From Hyphomonas sp. (lineage in GTDB: Bacteria > Pseudomonadota > Alphaproteobacteria > Caulobacterales > Hyphomonadaceae), in the NCBI RefSeq assembly GCF_018402285.1, contig NZ_JAGYJH010000002.1, forward strand, positions 186,001-250,000: a stretch of DNA of 64,000 nucleotides, read 5' to 3'. The position numbers were made by a program, and so were the translations under genes. Every line of letters starts with the position of its first letter. Positions within the stretch are counted from its first letter, which is position 1. Positions 27,832 through 37,400 of the stretch are shown here, piece after piece. A model generated the notes under the pieces. That model saw nothing but the letters and a program-made list of their open reading frames with translations. It did no database searches and had not been told where the DNA came from.

Positions 27832-29747
27832 TTGGAAACTCCCAGTTCAGCATGTCCTACCTGAAGCGCATGCAGCACATCGCAGCCTGCAAAAATGTTG
27901 AGGCTGATGCCGGGCGCTTGCGCTTTGCCCGCGAGCCAGACGGCCTGGGCTCCGGCTGTCTTTAAGGCTTCGGCGGCCTCTGCGGCGGCGGCTTCATAAG
28001 CCTTGTCCGTGCCGCAGATGACAGCAAGACGGCAGCCGGATGCCTTGAAAGCGGCGGCAAGCTCGGCCGCGTCACGGGGCGGCATGACAGCTTCCCTCGG
28101 CGCGATGCCGCCTGCGGCAAGCAGGTTACGGGCAAAGTCTGCACGCGGCGTAAACTCGGCGAGCGCTCCGAGGGTGGCAATGAATGCTTCCGGGCGCTTG
28201 GGCGCGCGGGCGGCCGCGTCTCGCAGCGCCTCGAACGGAGCGGCGAGGCGGATGGGCGCAAGCGCTTCGGCGGTGGCATCGGCGCCGCTCGCCAGCGGGC
28301 CTTCGATGATGGCCTTGAGACCAGCATCGGAAACCCCCTCGCGGGCGCGGGGCGGGTCGATCTCGGCCACAGGAGCGCCAATCTCATCGAGCAGCGGGTA
28401 TTCCGAAACGCCTGTCAGCGGGATCTTCCTGCGGGCGATGTCCCTGGCGCGGGCTTCGCGCACGGTCTTGACGCGGGCCTGGAACGCGCCGGAGAGGAGC
28501 GAGGCGCCATAGCCGCCTTCGCTTTCGATGGTCTGGAACTCGGCCCAGGCGGCCTTGGCGAGATCATCCGCCAGTGTCTCTGTAAACCACGCCCCGCCGG
28601 TGGGATCTGCCACGCGGCCAAGCTGGCTTTCTTCCATGGCGATGATCTGCGTGTTGCGCGCGATGCGCCGGCCGAGTTCTTCCGGGCGACCGAGGGCTTC
28701 GTTGAAGGCACGCGAGGTGACGATGTCTGCCCCGCCAGCGGCCCCGGCAAAGATCGCGCAGGTGACACGGAGCATGTTGGTCCACGGATCATACTTTGTC
28801 AGCATCCGCGCAGAGGTGATGCCCTGAAGGCGCATGGGCGCGGCAGGCAGGCCAAGCGCCTCCAGGCAGCGCGCCCAAAGGCGCCGCGCAGCGCGCAGCT
28901 TCGCAATGCCGATGCCGTAATTTGCGTCCAGCGCGATGGCAAAGCTCATGCGCTTCGTGAGCGCGGCGATGTCCGCCTGGCCATCCAGGCGGCGCAGCGT
29001 GTCGATGGCCGAGGCGATCAGCGCGCCAAGTTCCTGGGCCTCCGACGCGCCGGCTTCATGGGCGCTGGTCGCATCGATACGGACCAGGCCCGCTTTCGGG
29101 AATTTCGCGCCGAGCGCCGTGACAACGGCCGCGACCCGCGCGAAGGCGGCGTCGAGCCCGCCCGAGAGCCTGCCGCTGCGGGCGAGCGCGCCCAGAGGGT
29201 CCAGGTTGAAGTCGATGGCCAGGTCGCCGGCATTTTCCTGGGTCTCTGCCCAGAGGCCGAGAAGCGCCGAGGCCGTGGCGCCCGAGGCGCCGGGATGGCT
29301 CAGCGCGACACCTGCATAATCGGCGCGCACCCCGGCAAGGACGGCTTTGAAGTCCTCAAGCGTCGTGATCTGCACGCCGTTCTGGCCGCTGCAATCGAGA
29401 ACGAGTTCGATCGAGGATACCCCGCGCTCCAGGTCGCGCAGGATCTCGGTGTTGGTTTCTTCTGCCGAAGGGTGGGTGAACAGCTGGCGGATGTCCCAGG
29501 GCAGCCACTTGTCTGGCGCGGCTGTCTTGCCGCGCAGGTAAGGCGCCTCGCCGGGGAGCCCGAGCGGGTCGGTAGCGGCGGCAAAATCGCTTTCGCGATA
29601 GAGCGCCTTGATGGCGATGCCGTCGGCAGTCTTGCGGGTGAGCGTATCAACGCCCTTGCCCTTGAGCGCCTTTTCAACGGCGCTCAGCCAGTCGGCTTCG
29701 GTGGCTGCGGGAAATGCGGAGCTGAAAGGGAGAATATCGTCGGCCAT
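27828..29747 (-). CDS. mutA: Methylmalonyl-CoA mutase, small subunit
   Basis: A 639-residue non-catalytic subunit of the heterodimeric mutase. It keeps the barrel fold ([43 protein letters not shown]). The C-terminal B12-like domain lacks the DxHxxG cobalt-ligand motif ([14 protein letters not shown] is seen instead), as expected for MutA. The heterodimeric form is common in alphaproteobacteria and actinobacteria. ATG 29747 was preferred because a longer frame upstream (to 29879) has no family similarity. It is first in a minus-strand unit mutA-scpA-ybjQ-metallopeptidase. Confidence 0.93.
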   Translation of the reverse strand: MADDILPFSSAFPAATEADWLSAVEKALKGKGVDTLTRKTADGIAIKALYRESDFAAATDPLGLPGEAPYLRGKTAAPDKWLPWDIRQLFTHPSAEETNTEILRDLERGVSSIELVLDCSGQNGVQITTLEDFKAVLAGVRADYAGVALSHPGASGATASALLGLWAETQENAGDLAIDFNLDPLGALARSGRLSGGLDAAFARVAAVVTALGAKFPKAGLVRIDATSAHEAGASEAQELGALIASAIDTLRRLDGQADIAALTKRMSFAIALDANYGIGIAKLRAARRLWARCLEALGLPAAPMRLQGITSARMLTKYDPWTNMLRVTCAIFAGAAGGADIVTSRAFNEALGRPEELGRRIARNTQIIAMEESQLGRVADPTGGAWFTETLADDLAKAAWAEFQTIESEGGYGASLLSGAFQARVKTVREARARDIARRKIPLTGVSEYPLLDEIGAPVAEIDPPRAREGVSDAGLKAIIEGPLASGADATAEALAPIRLAAPFEALRDAAARAPKRPEAFIATLGALAEFTPRADFARNLLAAGGIAPREAVMPPRDAAELAAAFKASGCRLAVICGTDKAYEAAAAEAAEALKTAGAQAVWLAGKAQAPGISLNIFAGCDVLHALQVGHAELGVSK

Positions 29748-29920
29748 GGTGCGGGTGTAGGGCAATCCGGGCGGGCTTGTGAACTGGTTCCTTAAGGGTA
29801 TGTGACCTTCATTCCTGCATGGGCCTTCTGCATCGCAGCATTCAGCCGGGGCGAGGCCAAGGCCGCGGCCGATTTCCACAGGCCAGCGGGCAAGATGAGC
29901 CGTTTGTCATGATTGAGGGG

Positions 29921-29961
29921 TTGACCCTGTCCCCATGAAATGCGATTGAGAATTAGTCGCA
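29921..29961 (+). promoter_or_regulatory. Putative Fur-type box overlapping a promoter
   Basis: TTGACC (29921-29926) can serve as a -35 element. The following region contains TGAGAATTAGTCGCA (29947-29961), which fits the alphaproteobacterial Fur-box pattern (7-1-7 halves TGAGAAT / AGTCGCA). It lies within a longer sequence whose ends TGCGA and TCGCA (29941-29945, 29957-29961) are inverted. A repressor here would cover the -10 region. This is a motif judgement without a matrix score. Confidence 0.4.
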
Positions 29962-29978
29962 AGACGGAGACCGAGACC

Positions 29979-30200
29979 ATGTTCAAAGCCCTTCCAACCT
30001 GCCGCTCCTCCAGCGTTTCCTCCCATGCCGAGGTGCCCCCGGCACGGCTTTGCAGCGTCCCCGCAGACGACCCTGGTCCCGGTCTCCTTCTCGACCGCCT
30101 GATCGCCGATGGCGACCCGGGCGACCTGATTTCCCTCCTGCACCGGCAGGCGGCCTGGCGGGGCCTGCTGTCGCATGGCCACCCATCCTCTCGCGGGTAG
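29979..30200 (+). CDS. Small hypothetical protein, 73 aa, possibly iron-regulated
   Basis: ATG 29979 is preceded by GGAG at 9 bases and opens a 73-codon frame with G/C-biased third positions. The protein begins MFKALPTC, is Ser/Pro-rich for the first 35 residues and ends with a Leu-rich helix (LLLDRLIADGDPGDLISLLHRQ). No domain is recognised and no signal peptide or membrane helix is seen. It sits between the Fur-like box and a strong terminator at 30360, so there is a complete transcription unit of about 430 bases with this as its best frame. It may instead be a regulatory RNA. Confidence 0.5.
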   Translation: MFKALPTCRSSSVSSHAEVPPARLCSVPADDPGPGLLLDRLIADGDPGDLISLLHRQAAWRGLLSHGHPSSRG

Positions 30201-30359
30201 CCAAAACCTTCGCGTAGCCTGCCCGCGGGTGTCTGCTTTCGTCGCTGACCGCATGCCCCGCAGCCTTCCTGTGCGTGGGAAGGGGCAGGCTCCGGTGCAG
30301 GCAGGGAAACTCAGGTCCCTCCATTTCTGCATCTCTGGAGCCGCCGTGCTCCGCCTTGA

Positions 30360-30396
30360 CCCACGCCTGACCCGATAGGGCCGGGCGTGGGTTTTT
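30360..30396 (+). terminator. Rho-independent terminator of the 29.9-30.4 kb transcript
   Basis: CCCACGCC (30360-30367) pairs with GGCGTGGG (30384-30391), followed by TTTTT (30392-30396). The loop contains a further CCC/GGG pairing. The stem and T-run are typical of intrinsic termination on the plus strand. Confidence 0.85.
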
Positions 30397-30502
30397 GTCC
30401 GTTTGCCTGTGCAGTCTGCTGTTGTCGCTGCGTAAGGCTTGCCCGGACGCGCGCGGCGTTTAGGTTCACTCCCAGATATTCCCCCTTTGGAGATTCCTTC
30501 CC

Positions 30503-31501
30503 ATGGCTGTCCCGCCCATCCTGCAGAACCTGCGTATTCCGGTGATCGCCTCGCCGCTGTTCATCATCTCCAATGCGGAGCTCGTGATTGCCCAGTGCAA
30601 GGCGGGCGTCGTCGGCAGTTTCCCGGCGCTCAACGCCCGGCCCGGGCCGGTCCTGCATGAGTGGCTGGACAAGATCACCAACGAGCTTGGCGAATACAAC
30701 ATCAAGAACCCGGACCGCCCGGCCGCGCCCTTCGCGGTCAACCAGATCGTCCACAAGACCAATAACCGCCTCGACCATGACATTGAGGCCTGCGTGAAGT
30801 TCAAAGTGCCGGTGATCATCACCTCGCTGGGCGCGCGCACGGATGTGAATGATGCGATCCATTCCTATGGTGGCATCGTGATGCATGACGTGATCGACAC
30901 CTGGTTTTCCAGGAAGGCGCTGGAGAAAGGCGCGGACGGCCTGATCGCGGTGGCGGCTGGCGCGGGCGGACATGCCGGCAAGCTTTCGCCTTTCGCGCTC
31001 ATCCAGGAGATCCGCGAGTTCTTTGATGGCCCGCTGGCGCTGTCAGGCTCCATCGCCACGGGCGGAGCGGTGGCCGCGTCGCTCGCGATGGGCGCGGATT
31101 TTGGCTATATCGGTTCAGCCTTCATCGCCTGCGACGAGGCCAATGCGATGGAAGGCTACAAGGACGCCATCGTCGAATACGGCGCCGAAGACATTGTTTA
31201 TTCAAACCTTTTCACCGGCGTTCACGGCAATTACCTGAAGCCCTCCATCATTGCGGCGGGCCTTGATCCTGACAACCTGCCCGAGAGCGATCCCTCGAAG
31301 ATGAATTTCGGTTCGGGCGGTAATACCGACGCCAAGGCCTGGAAGGATATCTGGGGTTGCGGCCAGGGGATTGGGGCGGTCAAGAAGCGGGGGCCGGTGA
31401 AGGATTTCGTCGACCAGCTCGAGCGGGAATACAATGACGCTCGGGCGGCGCTGGCCAAGGGCCAGGCGTTTTCGCGGGCGGTGAAAGTTCCGGCCGAATA
31501 A
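30503..31501 (+). CDS. Nitronate monooxygenase (2-nitropropane dioxygenase family)
   Basis: A 332-residue FMN-dependent TIM-barrel enzyme. Hallmarks are the N-terminal RIPVIASPLFIISNAELV, the AAGAGGHAGKLS phosphate/flavin motif (~152-163) and ALSGSIATGGAVAASLAMGADFGYIGSAF (~177-206). The family oxidises alkyl nitronates such as propionate 3-nitronate to aldehyde or keto acid plus nitrite. Some members are flavin reductases, so the substrate is uncertain. GGAG lies 9 bases before the ATG. It is a single-gene unit closed by the terminator at 31528. Confidence 0.88.
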   Translation: MAVPPILQNLRIPVIASPLFIISNAELVIAQCKAGVVGSFPALNARPGPVLHEWLDKITNELGEYNIKNPDRPAAPFAVNQIVHKTNNRLDHDIEACVKFKVPVIITSLGARTDVNDAIHSYGGIVMHDVIDTWFSRKALEKGADGLIAVAAGAGGHAGKLSPFALIQEIREFFDGPLALSGSIATGGAVAASLAMGADFGYIGSAFIACDEANAMEGYKDAIVEYGAEDIVYSNLFTGVHGNYLKPSIIAAGLDPDNLPESDPSKMNFGSGGNTDAKAWKDIWGCGQGIGAVKKRGPVKDFVDQLEREYNDARAALAKGQAFSRAVKVPAE

Positions 31502-31527
31502 GCGGCGGTCATCTTGAGACAGAATAC

Positions 31528-31560
31528 AGCGCCCCGTTTCGGTGAAACGGGGCGCTTTGT
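31528..31560 (+). terminator. Rho-independent terminator after nitronate monooxygenase
   Basis: AGCGCCCCGTTTC (31528-31540) and GAAACGGGGCGCT (31544-31556) form a perfect 13-base stem with a 3-base loop, followed by TTGTT. The region 31561-31771 behind it holds no gene I can support. Confidence 0.88.
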
Positions 31561-31771
31561 TATGCGCCATAGCCAGATATTGCGTGCCAAAATGTGGTCA
31601 CTCTCGGCCAGACCGGAACAACTCAGCGCCTTCCTGCATCTCGACTGGCGGGAAGCGCCCGGGCTCCAGTCCCATCCGTAGGCGGAGGATAAGTCATGAG
31701 CGACATTATCGGCCCCGCCGCCTGCGCTGCAGATGACGCCGTGCTCGGGCGTGTGGCAGGTATACCCTGGC

Positions 31772-32563
31772 TCAACCCGCCCCGCGCGGGGTCTCTTTCG
31801 GCAGATACGCCTCTTCCGGTCTGAGCGTCAGCACGTCCACGCCCCTCTCGGTCACGGCAACTGTATGCTCGAACTGGGCGGAGAGTTTTCCATCCTCGGT
31901 GCGGACGGTCCAGTCGTCCTCTTCGGTATACACTCCGCGGCGGCCTTCGTTGAGCATGGGCTCTATCGTGAAGGTCATGCCAGGGCGTAAAGGGAGGCCG
32001 GTGCCGCGGCGGCCGAAATGGAGCACACAGGGTTCTTCGTGCATTTCCCGGCCGATGCCATGGCCGCAGAATTCGCGCACGATGGAGTAGCCTGCCTGTT
32101 TGGCATGGCGCTCGATGGCGTGGCCGATGTCGCCGAGCGTCGCGCCGGGGCGGACGGCGCGGATGCCTTTCCACATGGCTTCATAGGTGGTGCGCACGAG
32201 GCGGCGGGCGGGCGCGGCGACGGTGCCGAGCATGTAGGTCTTGCTGGAATCGGCGATGTAGCCGTTCTTTTCAAGAGTGATGTCGAAATTGACGATGTCG
32301 CCGTCTTTCAGGATTTCGCTCGCCGAAGGAATGGCGTGGCAGACCACCTCGTTCACGGAGGAGTTCAGCACATGTTCAAAGCCGTATTGCCCCTTGCTCG
32401 CGGGGCGGGATTTCAGCTTGTCGACGATGAAGCGCTCAACCCGGTCGTTCACTTCAAGCGTGCTCATGCCGATGAGTTGCATCTGGTCGATCAGCCCGAA
32501 CACCGAGGCGAGCAGGCGGCCGGAATGGGCCATCGCGGCGAGTTCGCCCGGCGTTTTCGTCAT
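31772..32563 (-). CDS. map: Type I methionine aminopeptidase
   Basis: A 263-residue metalloprotease removing N-terminal Met. The metal ligands lie in GDIVNFDITLEKNGYIADSSKT (two Asp), the HGIGREMHEEP segment (His), MTFTIEP (Glu) and AQFEHTVAV (Glu). The substrate His is in VVCHAIPS. ATG 32563 overlaps the stop of the ParD-like gene (32560-32563), so its translation is coupled to that gene. A second housekeeping map may exist elsewhere; maps paired with ParD-like genes are often the additional copy. Confidence 0.92.
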   Translation of the reverse strand: MTKTPGELAAMAHSGRLLASVFGLIDQMQLIGMSTLEVNDRVERFIVDKLKSRPASKGQYGFEHVLNSSVNEVVCHAIPSASEILKDGDIVNFDITLEKNGYIADSSKTYMLGTVAAPARRLVRTTYEAMWKGIRAVRPGATLGDIGHAIERHAKQAGYSIVREFCGHGIGREMHEEPCVLHFGRRGTGLPLRPGMTFTIEPMLNEGRRGVYTEEDDWTVRTEDGKLSAQFEHTVAVTERGVDVLTLRPEEAYLPKETPRGAG

Positions 32564-32772
32564 GTGGCGGCAGAGCTCAATGAACCGGGCGTCACGCCGG
32601 CGGCCGCCATCTCGCGCTGCATGATTTCGTTGAAGGAGAGGGCGGGGTGCATCTCGGCCAGCATGCCGATGCGGATCCAGAACGTCGCCTGGGCATTGAT
32701 GGAGCGGCAGGAAACCGTGCTGGCCTTGCGCAGCTGGTCGTGGAGGTCGTCGTCGATGTTCACGATGCCCAT
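32560..32772 (-). CDS. ParD-like antitoxin-type regulator upstream of map
   Basis: A 70-residue protein beginning MGIVNIDDDLHDQLRKAST, the ribbon-helix-helix opening of the ParD-like family. It continues with SCRSINAQATFWIRIGMLAE, a typical helical part. ParD-like genes fused in operons with a methionine aminopeptidase are a recurrent arrangement I recognise. No ParE-type toxin follows; the coupled partner is map itself. A perfect inverted repeat 23 bases upstream (32795-32813) is the obvious candidate operator for autoregulation. Confidence 0.82.
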   Translation of the reverse strand: MGIVNIDDDLHDQLRKASTVSCRSINAQATFWIRIGMLAEMHPALSFNEIMQREMAAAGVTPGSLSSAAT

Positions 32773-32794
32773 TGGGAGTGCCTTTATCTAAATC

Positions 32795-32813
32795 GTATAT
32801 ATTTCGTATATAC
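32795..32813 (-). promoter_or_regulatory. Palindromic operator upstream of parD-like/map
   Basis: GTATATA-TTTCG-TATATAC is a perfect 7-base inverted repeat. It is AT-rich within a GC-rich region and lies 23 bases before the ParD-like start codon. Ribbon-helix-helix antitoxins bind such short inverted repeats at their own promoters. Confidence 0.65.
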
Positions 32814-32910
32814 TCTGGATGGCTCGTGCAAGCCTCTCCGGCGGCGTTGAGCTTCCCGTGTCGCGTGCTAGGCTCGGCGGCAAAAGGGCGGATCATCAGG
32901 GAAAGCGCGC

Positions 32911-34392
32911 ATGGCTGATTTTATTCTCGTCATCGACGAAGGCACGACCTCGACGCGGGCGATCGTGTATGACCGCGACTTTCGCGAGGTGGCGCTGGCG
33001 CAGGAGGAGGTGGCTCTCGCCTATCCCCAGGATGGCTGGGTGGAGCAGGACGGCGAGGAAATCTGGACACGGACCTTATCTGTCTGCCGGGCGGTGATCG
33101 CCAAGGCGGGCGGGGCGGGGCGGATTGCGGCGATCGGCATTACCAACCAGCGCGAGACGACGCTTGTCTGGGACCGCAAGACCGGCAAGCCGCTGGCACC
33201 CGCCATCATCTGGCAGGACCGGCGCACGGCGGCCTTCTGCGAGCGGCTGAAGGCGAAGGGCTATGAGGGCGATGTCCAGGCCGAAACCGGCCTGCTGCTG
33301 GATCCCTACTTTTCGGGCACGAAAATCAACTGGGTTCTGGACACTGTCACCGGCGCGCGGGCGCGGGCAGAGGCCGGGGAGCTTGCCTTTGGCACGGTTG
33401 ATACATTCCTGCTCTGGCGGCTGACGGGCGGAAAGGTGCATGCAACGGACGTGACGAACGCCTCGCGCACGCTGCTTTACCGGCTGGGCATTGGGGCCGA
33501 CGGCGGATGGAGCGCGGCGATGGGCGAGATGATCGGCGTGCCTGCGGCGTTGCTGCCTGAGGTGAAGCCGAGCGCGGCGGACTTTGGTATGGCACAAGCG
33601 GCGCTGTTTGGCGCGGCGATCCCGGTGGCGTCTATCCTGGGCGATCAGCAGGCGGCGCTGGTGGGGCAGGGATGCCTGAAAACCGGGCAGGCGAAGATCA
33701 CGTTCGGCACAGGGGCCTTCCTGGTGGCCAATACCGGGTCGGCGCGGCCGGTTTCGGAAAACAGGTTGCTCGGCACGATGGGCTATGCCCTGCCCGGCGC
33801 AGATGCGATGGCTCTGGAAGGCTCGATCTTCAATGCCGGCACGGTGATCAAATGGCTGCGCGATGATCTGGGGCTTATTCAGAAGGCGGATGAAAGCGCG
33901 GCCGCCGCCGCGAGCCTGAAGGACAATGGCGGGGTTTATATGGTGCCCGCTTTCACCGGGCTTGGCGCGCCGCACTGGAACGCGGAGGCGAGGGGCGTGA
34001 TTGCCGGGCTGACGCGGGCGGCGACAGCGGCGCATCTGGTGCGCGCGGGGCTGGAAGCGGTGGCGTATCAGACCCGCGACCTGCTAGCCGCGTTTGCCGG
34101 GGATGGCGCGCCGATTGGCGAGCTGCGCGTGGATGGCGGCATGGTAGGCAATGACTGGCTGATGCAGTTCCTGGCGGACGTCTGCGCGCTGCCCGTTCTG
34201 CGGCCGGACTATCGCGAGATGACGGCGCTGGGCGCAGCAGCGGCGGCGGCGATGCAGATCGGCTGGCTGAGCGCGGAGGCCTGGGCGGCGCGGGATGTGC
34301 CGGGCAAACGGTTCGAGCCGAAGATGAGCGAGGCCGGCCGGGCTGGTCTGCTGAAGGGCTGGAACGCGGCGCTTGCGCGCGCGCTGGCCTGA
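32911..34392 (+). CDS. glpK: Glycerol kinase
   Basis: A 493-residue FGGY-family kinase phosphorylating glycerol to glycerol-3-phosphate with ATP. Diagnostic motifs are DEGTTSTRAIVYD at the N-terminus, NQRETTLVWDR, the FGGY segment with GDQQAALVGQGCL, and the C-terminal signature LRVDGGMVGNDWLMQFLAD. Length is standard. No glpF, glpD or glpR lies nearby, so it appears monocistronic. It is followed by a bidirectional terminator. Confidence 0.96.
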   Translation: MADFILVIDEGTTSTRAIVYDRDFREVALAQEEVALAYPQDGWVEQDGEEIWTRTLSVCRAVIAKAGGAGRIAAIGITNQRETTLVWDRKTGKPLAPAIIWQDRRTAAFCERLKAKGYEGDVQAETGLLLDPYFSGTKINWVLDTVTGARARAEAGELAFGTVDTFLLWRLTGGKVHATDVTNASRTLLYRLGIGADGGWSAAMGEMIGVPAALLPEVKPSAADFGMAQAALFGAAIPVASILGDQQAALVGQGCLKTGQAKITFGTGAFLVANTGSARPVSENRLLGTMGYALPGADAMALEGSIFNAGTVIKWLRDDLGLIQKADESAAAAASLKDNGGVYMVPAFTGLGAPHWNAEARGVIAGLTRAATAAHLVRAGLEAVAYQTRDLLAAFAGDGAPIGELRVDGGMVGNDWLMQFLADVCALPVLRPDYREMTALGAAAAAAMQIGWLSAEAWAARDVPGKRFEPKMSEAGRAGLLKGWNAALARALA

Positions 34393-34444
34393 AACACACC
34401 AGGGTCGCGCAAGGCCTGCCCGAAAAACCTCAGCCCCAAACGAA

Positions 34445-34470
34445 AAAGGCGGACCCGAAGGTCCGCCTTT
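34445..34470. terminator. Bidirectional terminator between glpK and the TonB receptor
   Basis: AAAGGCGGACC (34445-34455) pairs perfectly with GGTCCGCCTTT (34460-34470) around a CGAA tetraloop. On the minus strand the stem is followed by a five-T run (complement of 34443-34447), so it should stop the convergent receptor transcript strongly; it may also serve glpK. Confidence 0.88.
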
Positions 34471-34492
34471 CCCGATTTGGATGCAGATCGAA

Positions 34493-37400
34493 TTAGAAGG
34501 ATTTCGAAATGCGCGCGAACACCGAACGGCCGCGATAGTCATACTGCGTACCGATGAGCGGCACGAGACCGCGGCGGGTTGCAGTGCCCGTGGTGAGGGC
34601 CGGCGGGGTCTCGTCGAAGAGGTTCGACACACCCAGCGTCGCAGCCCAGGTGTCGCCAGAGTACTGGATCGACGCGCCGTGTTCCCAGTGAGCTTCAGTA
34701 CCAACCTTGTACTTGAAGAGGCCCGGGCCACGCGAGCCGAAGGTGAACTCGTCACCGCCGAACAGGCGCTCGTTGGACGTGTTGCCAACGAAGTCGGTGA
34801 ACCAGTTGTAGCGCCAGTCGCCGCGCTGGAACTGCAGGCGGGCGTTTCCTGTGAAGCTCGGCTCACCAACGAGGCCGTTGATGATGTCCGGCTCGAAGCC
34901 TTCGCCAGAGAACAGCAGGAACTCGTCTTCGAAGGTCCAGGTCGACTGAATGTCGAAGACCAGGTCGCCGAAGGAGAACTCGTGCTCATAACGGCCGGTC
35001 AGGTCGAGACCACGGTTCGACTGGCTGTTGATGTTCACAAAGCTGTCCGACACTTCCAGGATCTGGTTGAAGCGCGGGCTCGTCGGATCGGTATCGCGTG
35101 TGAACAAGCTGCAGAGCGGCTCATTCGCGAAGTTATCCGAGGCGTAGCAACCCCCGAGGATCGAAGCTGCACCAAGACGGGCAACCTGATTGTCGATGGC
35201 GATATCAAAGTAGTCCAGCGCGAGGCTGAGATTGATACCGGTCGGCGTGAAGATCAGGCCGAGCGTGCTGGCGTCCGAAGTTTCAGCTTCCAGAACGCCC
35301 GCGCCGCCACCCGCAACGACCTGAGCCGAGGAACCGAACGGGATATAACCGGTCAGACCCGCTGCAGCGCAGTTTGCGTCGATGTTCGGGTTGTCCGGAG
35401 GACCGTCTGTGTAGTTACACGGATCGATGTTGGTCTGACCGGCGAACGACGTCGAGTTGCCGAGGTAAAGCTCGTACAGCGCCGGGGCGCGGTAGGAGTT
35501 ACCCAGGGTGGCCCGGACGCGGAAGAGCGGGTTGATCTGCCAGTTGAGGCCGGCCTTGTAGACATTGTCCGAGCCATAGGAGTCGTAGTCGAAGTAACGG
35601 CCGGAGAGGTTGACAGTCAGTTCTTCGAAGAACGGCTGGCCCTTGAGGACCGGCAGTTCAATTTCGCCGAACACTTCGGTCACCTTGTCTTCGCCAACCG
35701 TGTCTACAGCCGAAGAGAGACCCCACTGCAGGTTGTTGCTCGAATAGAAGCCCGGCTGGTCGTCGATTTCGAACTGGCGATGCTCAGCGCCGATAGCGAG
35801 GCCCACGGGGCCTGCCGGAAGGTTGAAAAGCTCACCGCGGACAAGACCCGAGAAGGTCGTCTGTTCGTAGATCGTCGTACCCGTGTCCTGGACAAACAGG
35901 AGTGCCTGTTCGTCCGCCGTGAGGTCACCATAGATGAAGTCACGGCTGAAATAGTTGATAGTGGTACAAGGCTGGTAGTCGAGCGCCGGTGTCGGCACGC
36001 CGTCGCGAACCGCATTCGCGAACGCAGCAGCGCTGGCATCTGTCGGGCAGAGGGTCTGGAAGCCACCGCCAGGCAGGGCCTGGTTGATTGCCACCGGCCG
36101 GTTGCCGGCGTTGTTATCCGTCACCCGGTTGATCGGGATTGTCGTGAAGGTGTAGTCGCCTTCCGATTTGGAGTAGACGGCTGCAACTTCCCAGTCCCAG
36201 GTCGACAGGTAACCCGAACTGCCGAAATCACCGCGCAGGCCCGCTGTGCCGGAGAAGTAGTCGACATCGACTTCGATATCGAACGGGACGAGCGTGATCG
36301 GACGGGCAAAGGCAACCGGACTGCCGGCATAGGTCCCAAACAGCGGGTTGTTCGGGTTTGCGATGCTGCCCGGGTTAGCCGAACTCATGAACGGGAAGAA
36401 CTGGCGCCAGTCCTCCTGGTTGGTTGTACGGTTGTTGTAGAGGAAATCGCCAAAAAACTGAGCCGGTCCGAAATCATAGTCCGCCGTGAGGAAGACGCTC
36501 ATGCGCTCCGTCTCGGGGATGATCGTGGTGGAATCTTCCTTGGCATTGTAGCTCGGCGTTTCTGCGGTTCCAGCAGGTCCCGCGACGCGAGGGCGGAAAG
36601 TACCCAGCGCATCGTCAAAGACCCAGCGGCGTCCGCCATTGGCATCGTCGAAGACGTCAGCCAGTGCGTTGAAGCACTTGAACTCGCCCTGGTTGCCGAG
36701 GCCGTCGGGACGGGTTTCGAGCAGGTCGCGGCGCTCGCCGGTCACCGGATCGAACGTGTAGTCCTGCGGGCAGGCGAGGAAGTCGCGCTCGCCCTGAGTG
36801 AGCGGCTCGAACTTCTCGTAAGATGCCGAGAGAACGATGCTGCCCTGGTCGAAGTTGAGGCCATACGCGCCGTCGATACCAAACGATTCACCGCCGCCCT
36901 CGAAAGGGGCGCCGAAGGTGACGTTGATTTCAGGCTTTTCGACCTGACGGCGGGTGATCACGTTGACCACGCCGGCAACAGCGTCCGAACCATAGATGGA
37001 CGAAGCGCCGTCCTTCAGGATTTCGATGCGGTTGATCACAGCGTCCGGAATGACGTTCAGGTCGACTGCGCCAACCTGGCCCTGCGTACCGGCACCGCCG
37101 AGACGGCGACCGTTGAAGAGGACCAGCGAACGCTGTGCGCCGAGGCCGCGCAGCGAGATCGTGTTGACGCCCGTACCACCTTCAACAACGAAGCCACCGA
37201 AGTTGCCGTTGATCTGGGTCGAGCCCGAAGCAATCGACGAGGACTGCAGGATCGCCGCGGTGTCGACGAGGCCCTGGAGCGTCGCGGTGTCAGCGGTGAT
37301 GACCTGGATCGGCGAGGACGAAGTGTACTCGTTACGGCCCAGAAGCGAACCGGTAACGGTGATCTTTTCCTGACGCGCTTCGCCTTCAGAGGCGGGCGTT

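Noticed and set aside
29748..29920. Cobalamin riboswitch upstream of methylmalonyl-CoA mutase genes
   Set aside because: Checked because the enzyme needs B12, but no B12-box-like sequence or long structured leader could be seen.
31695..31823. 42-codon plus-strand frame with GGAGG upstream
   Set aside because: Too short and it overlaps the 3' end of map; no family recognised.
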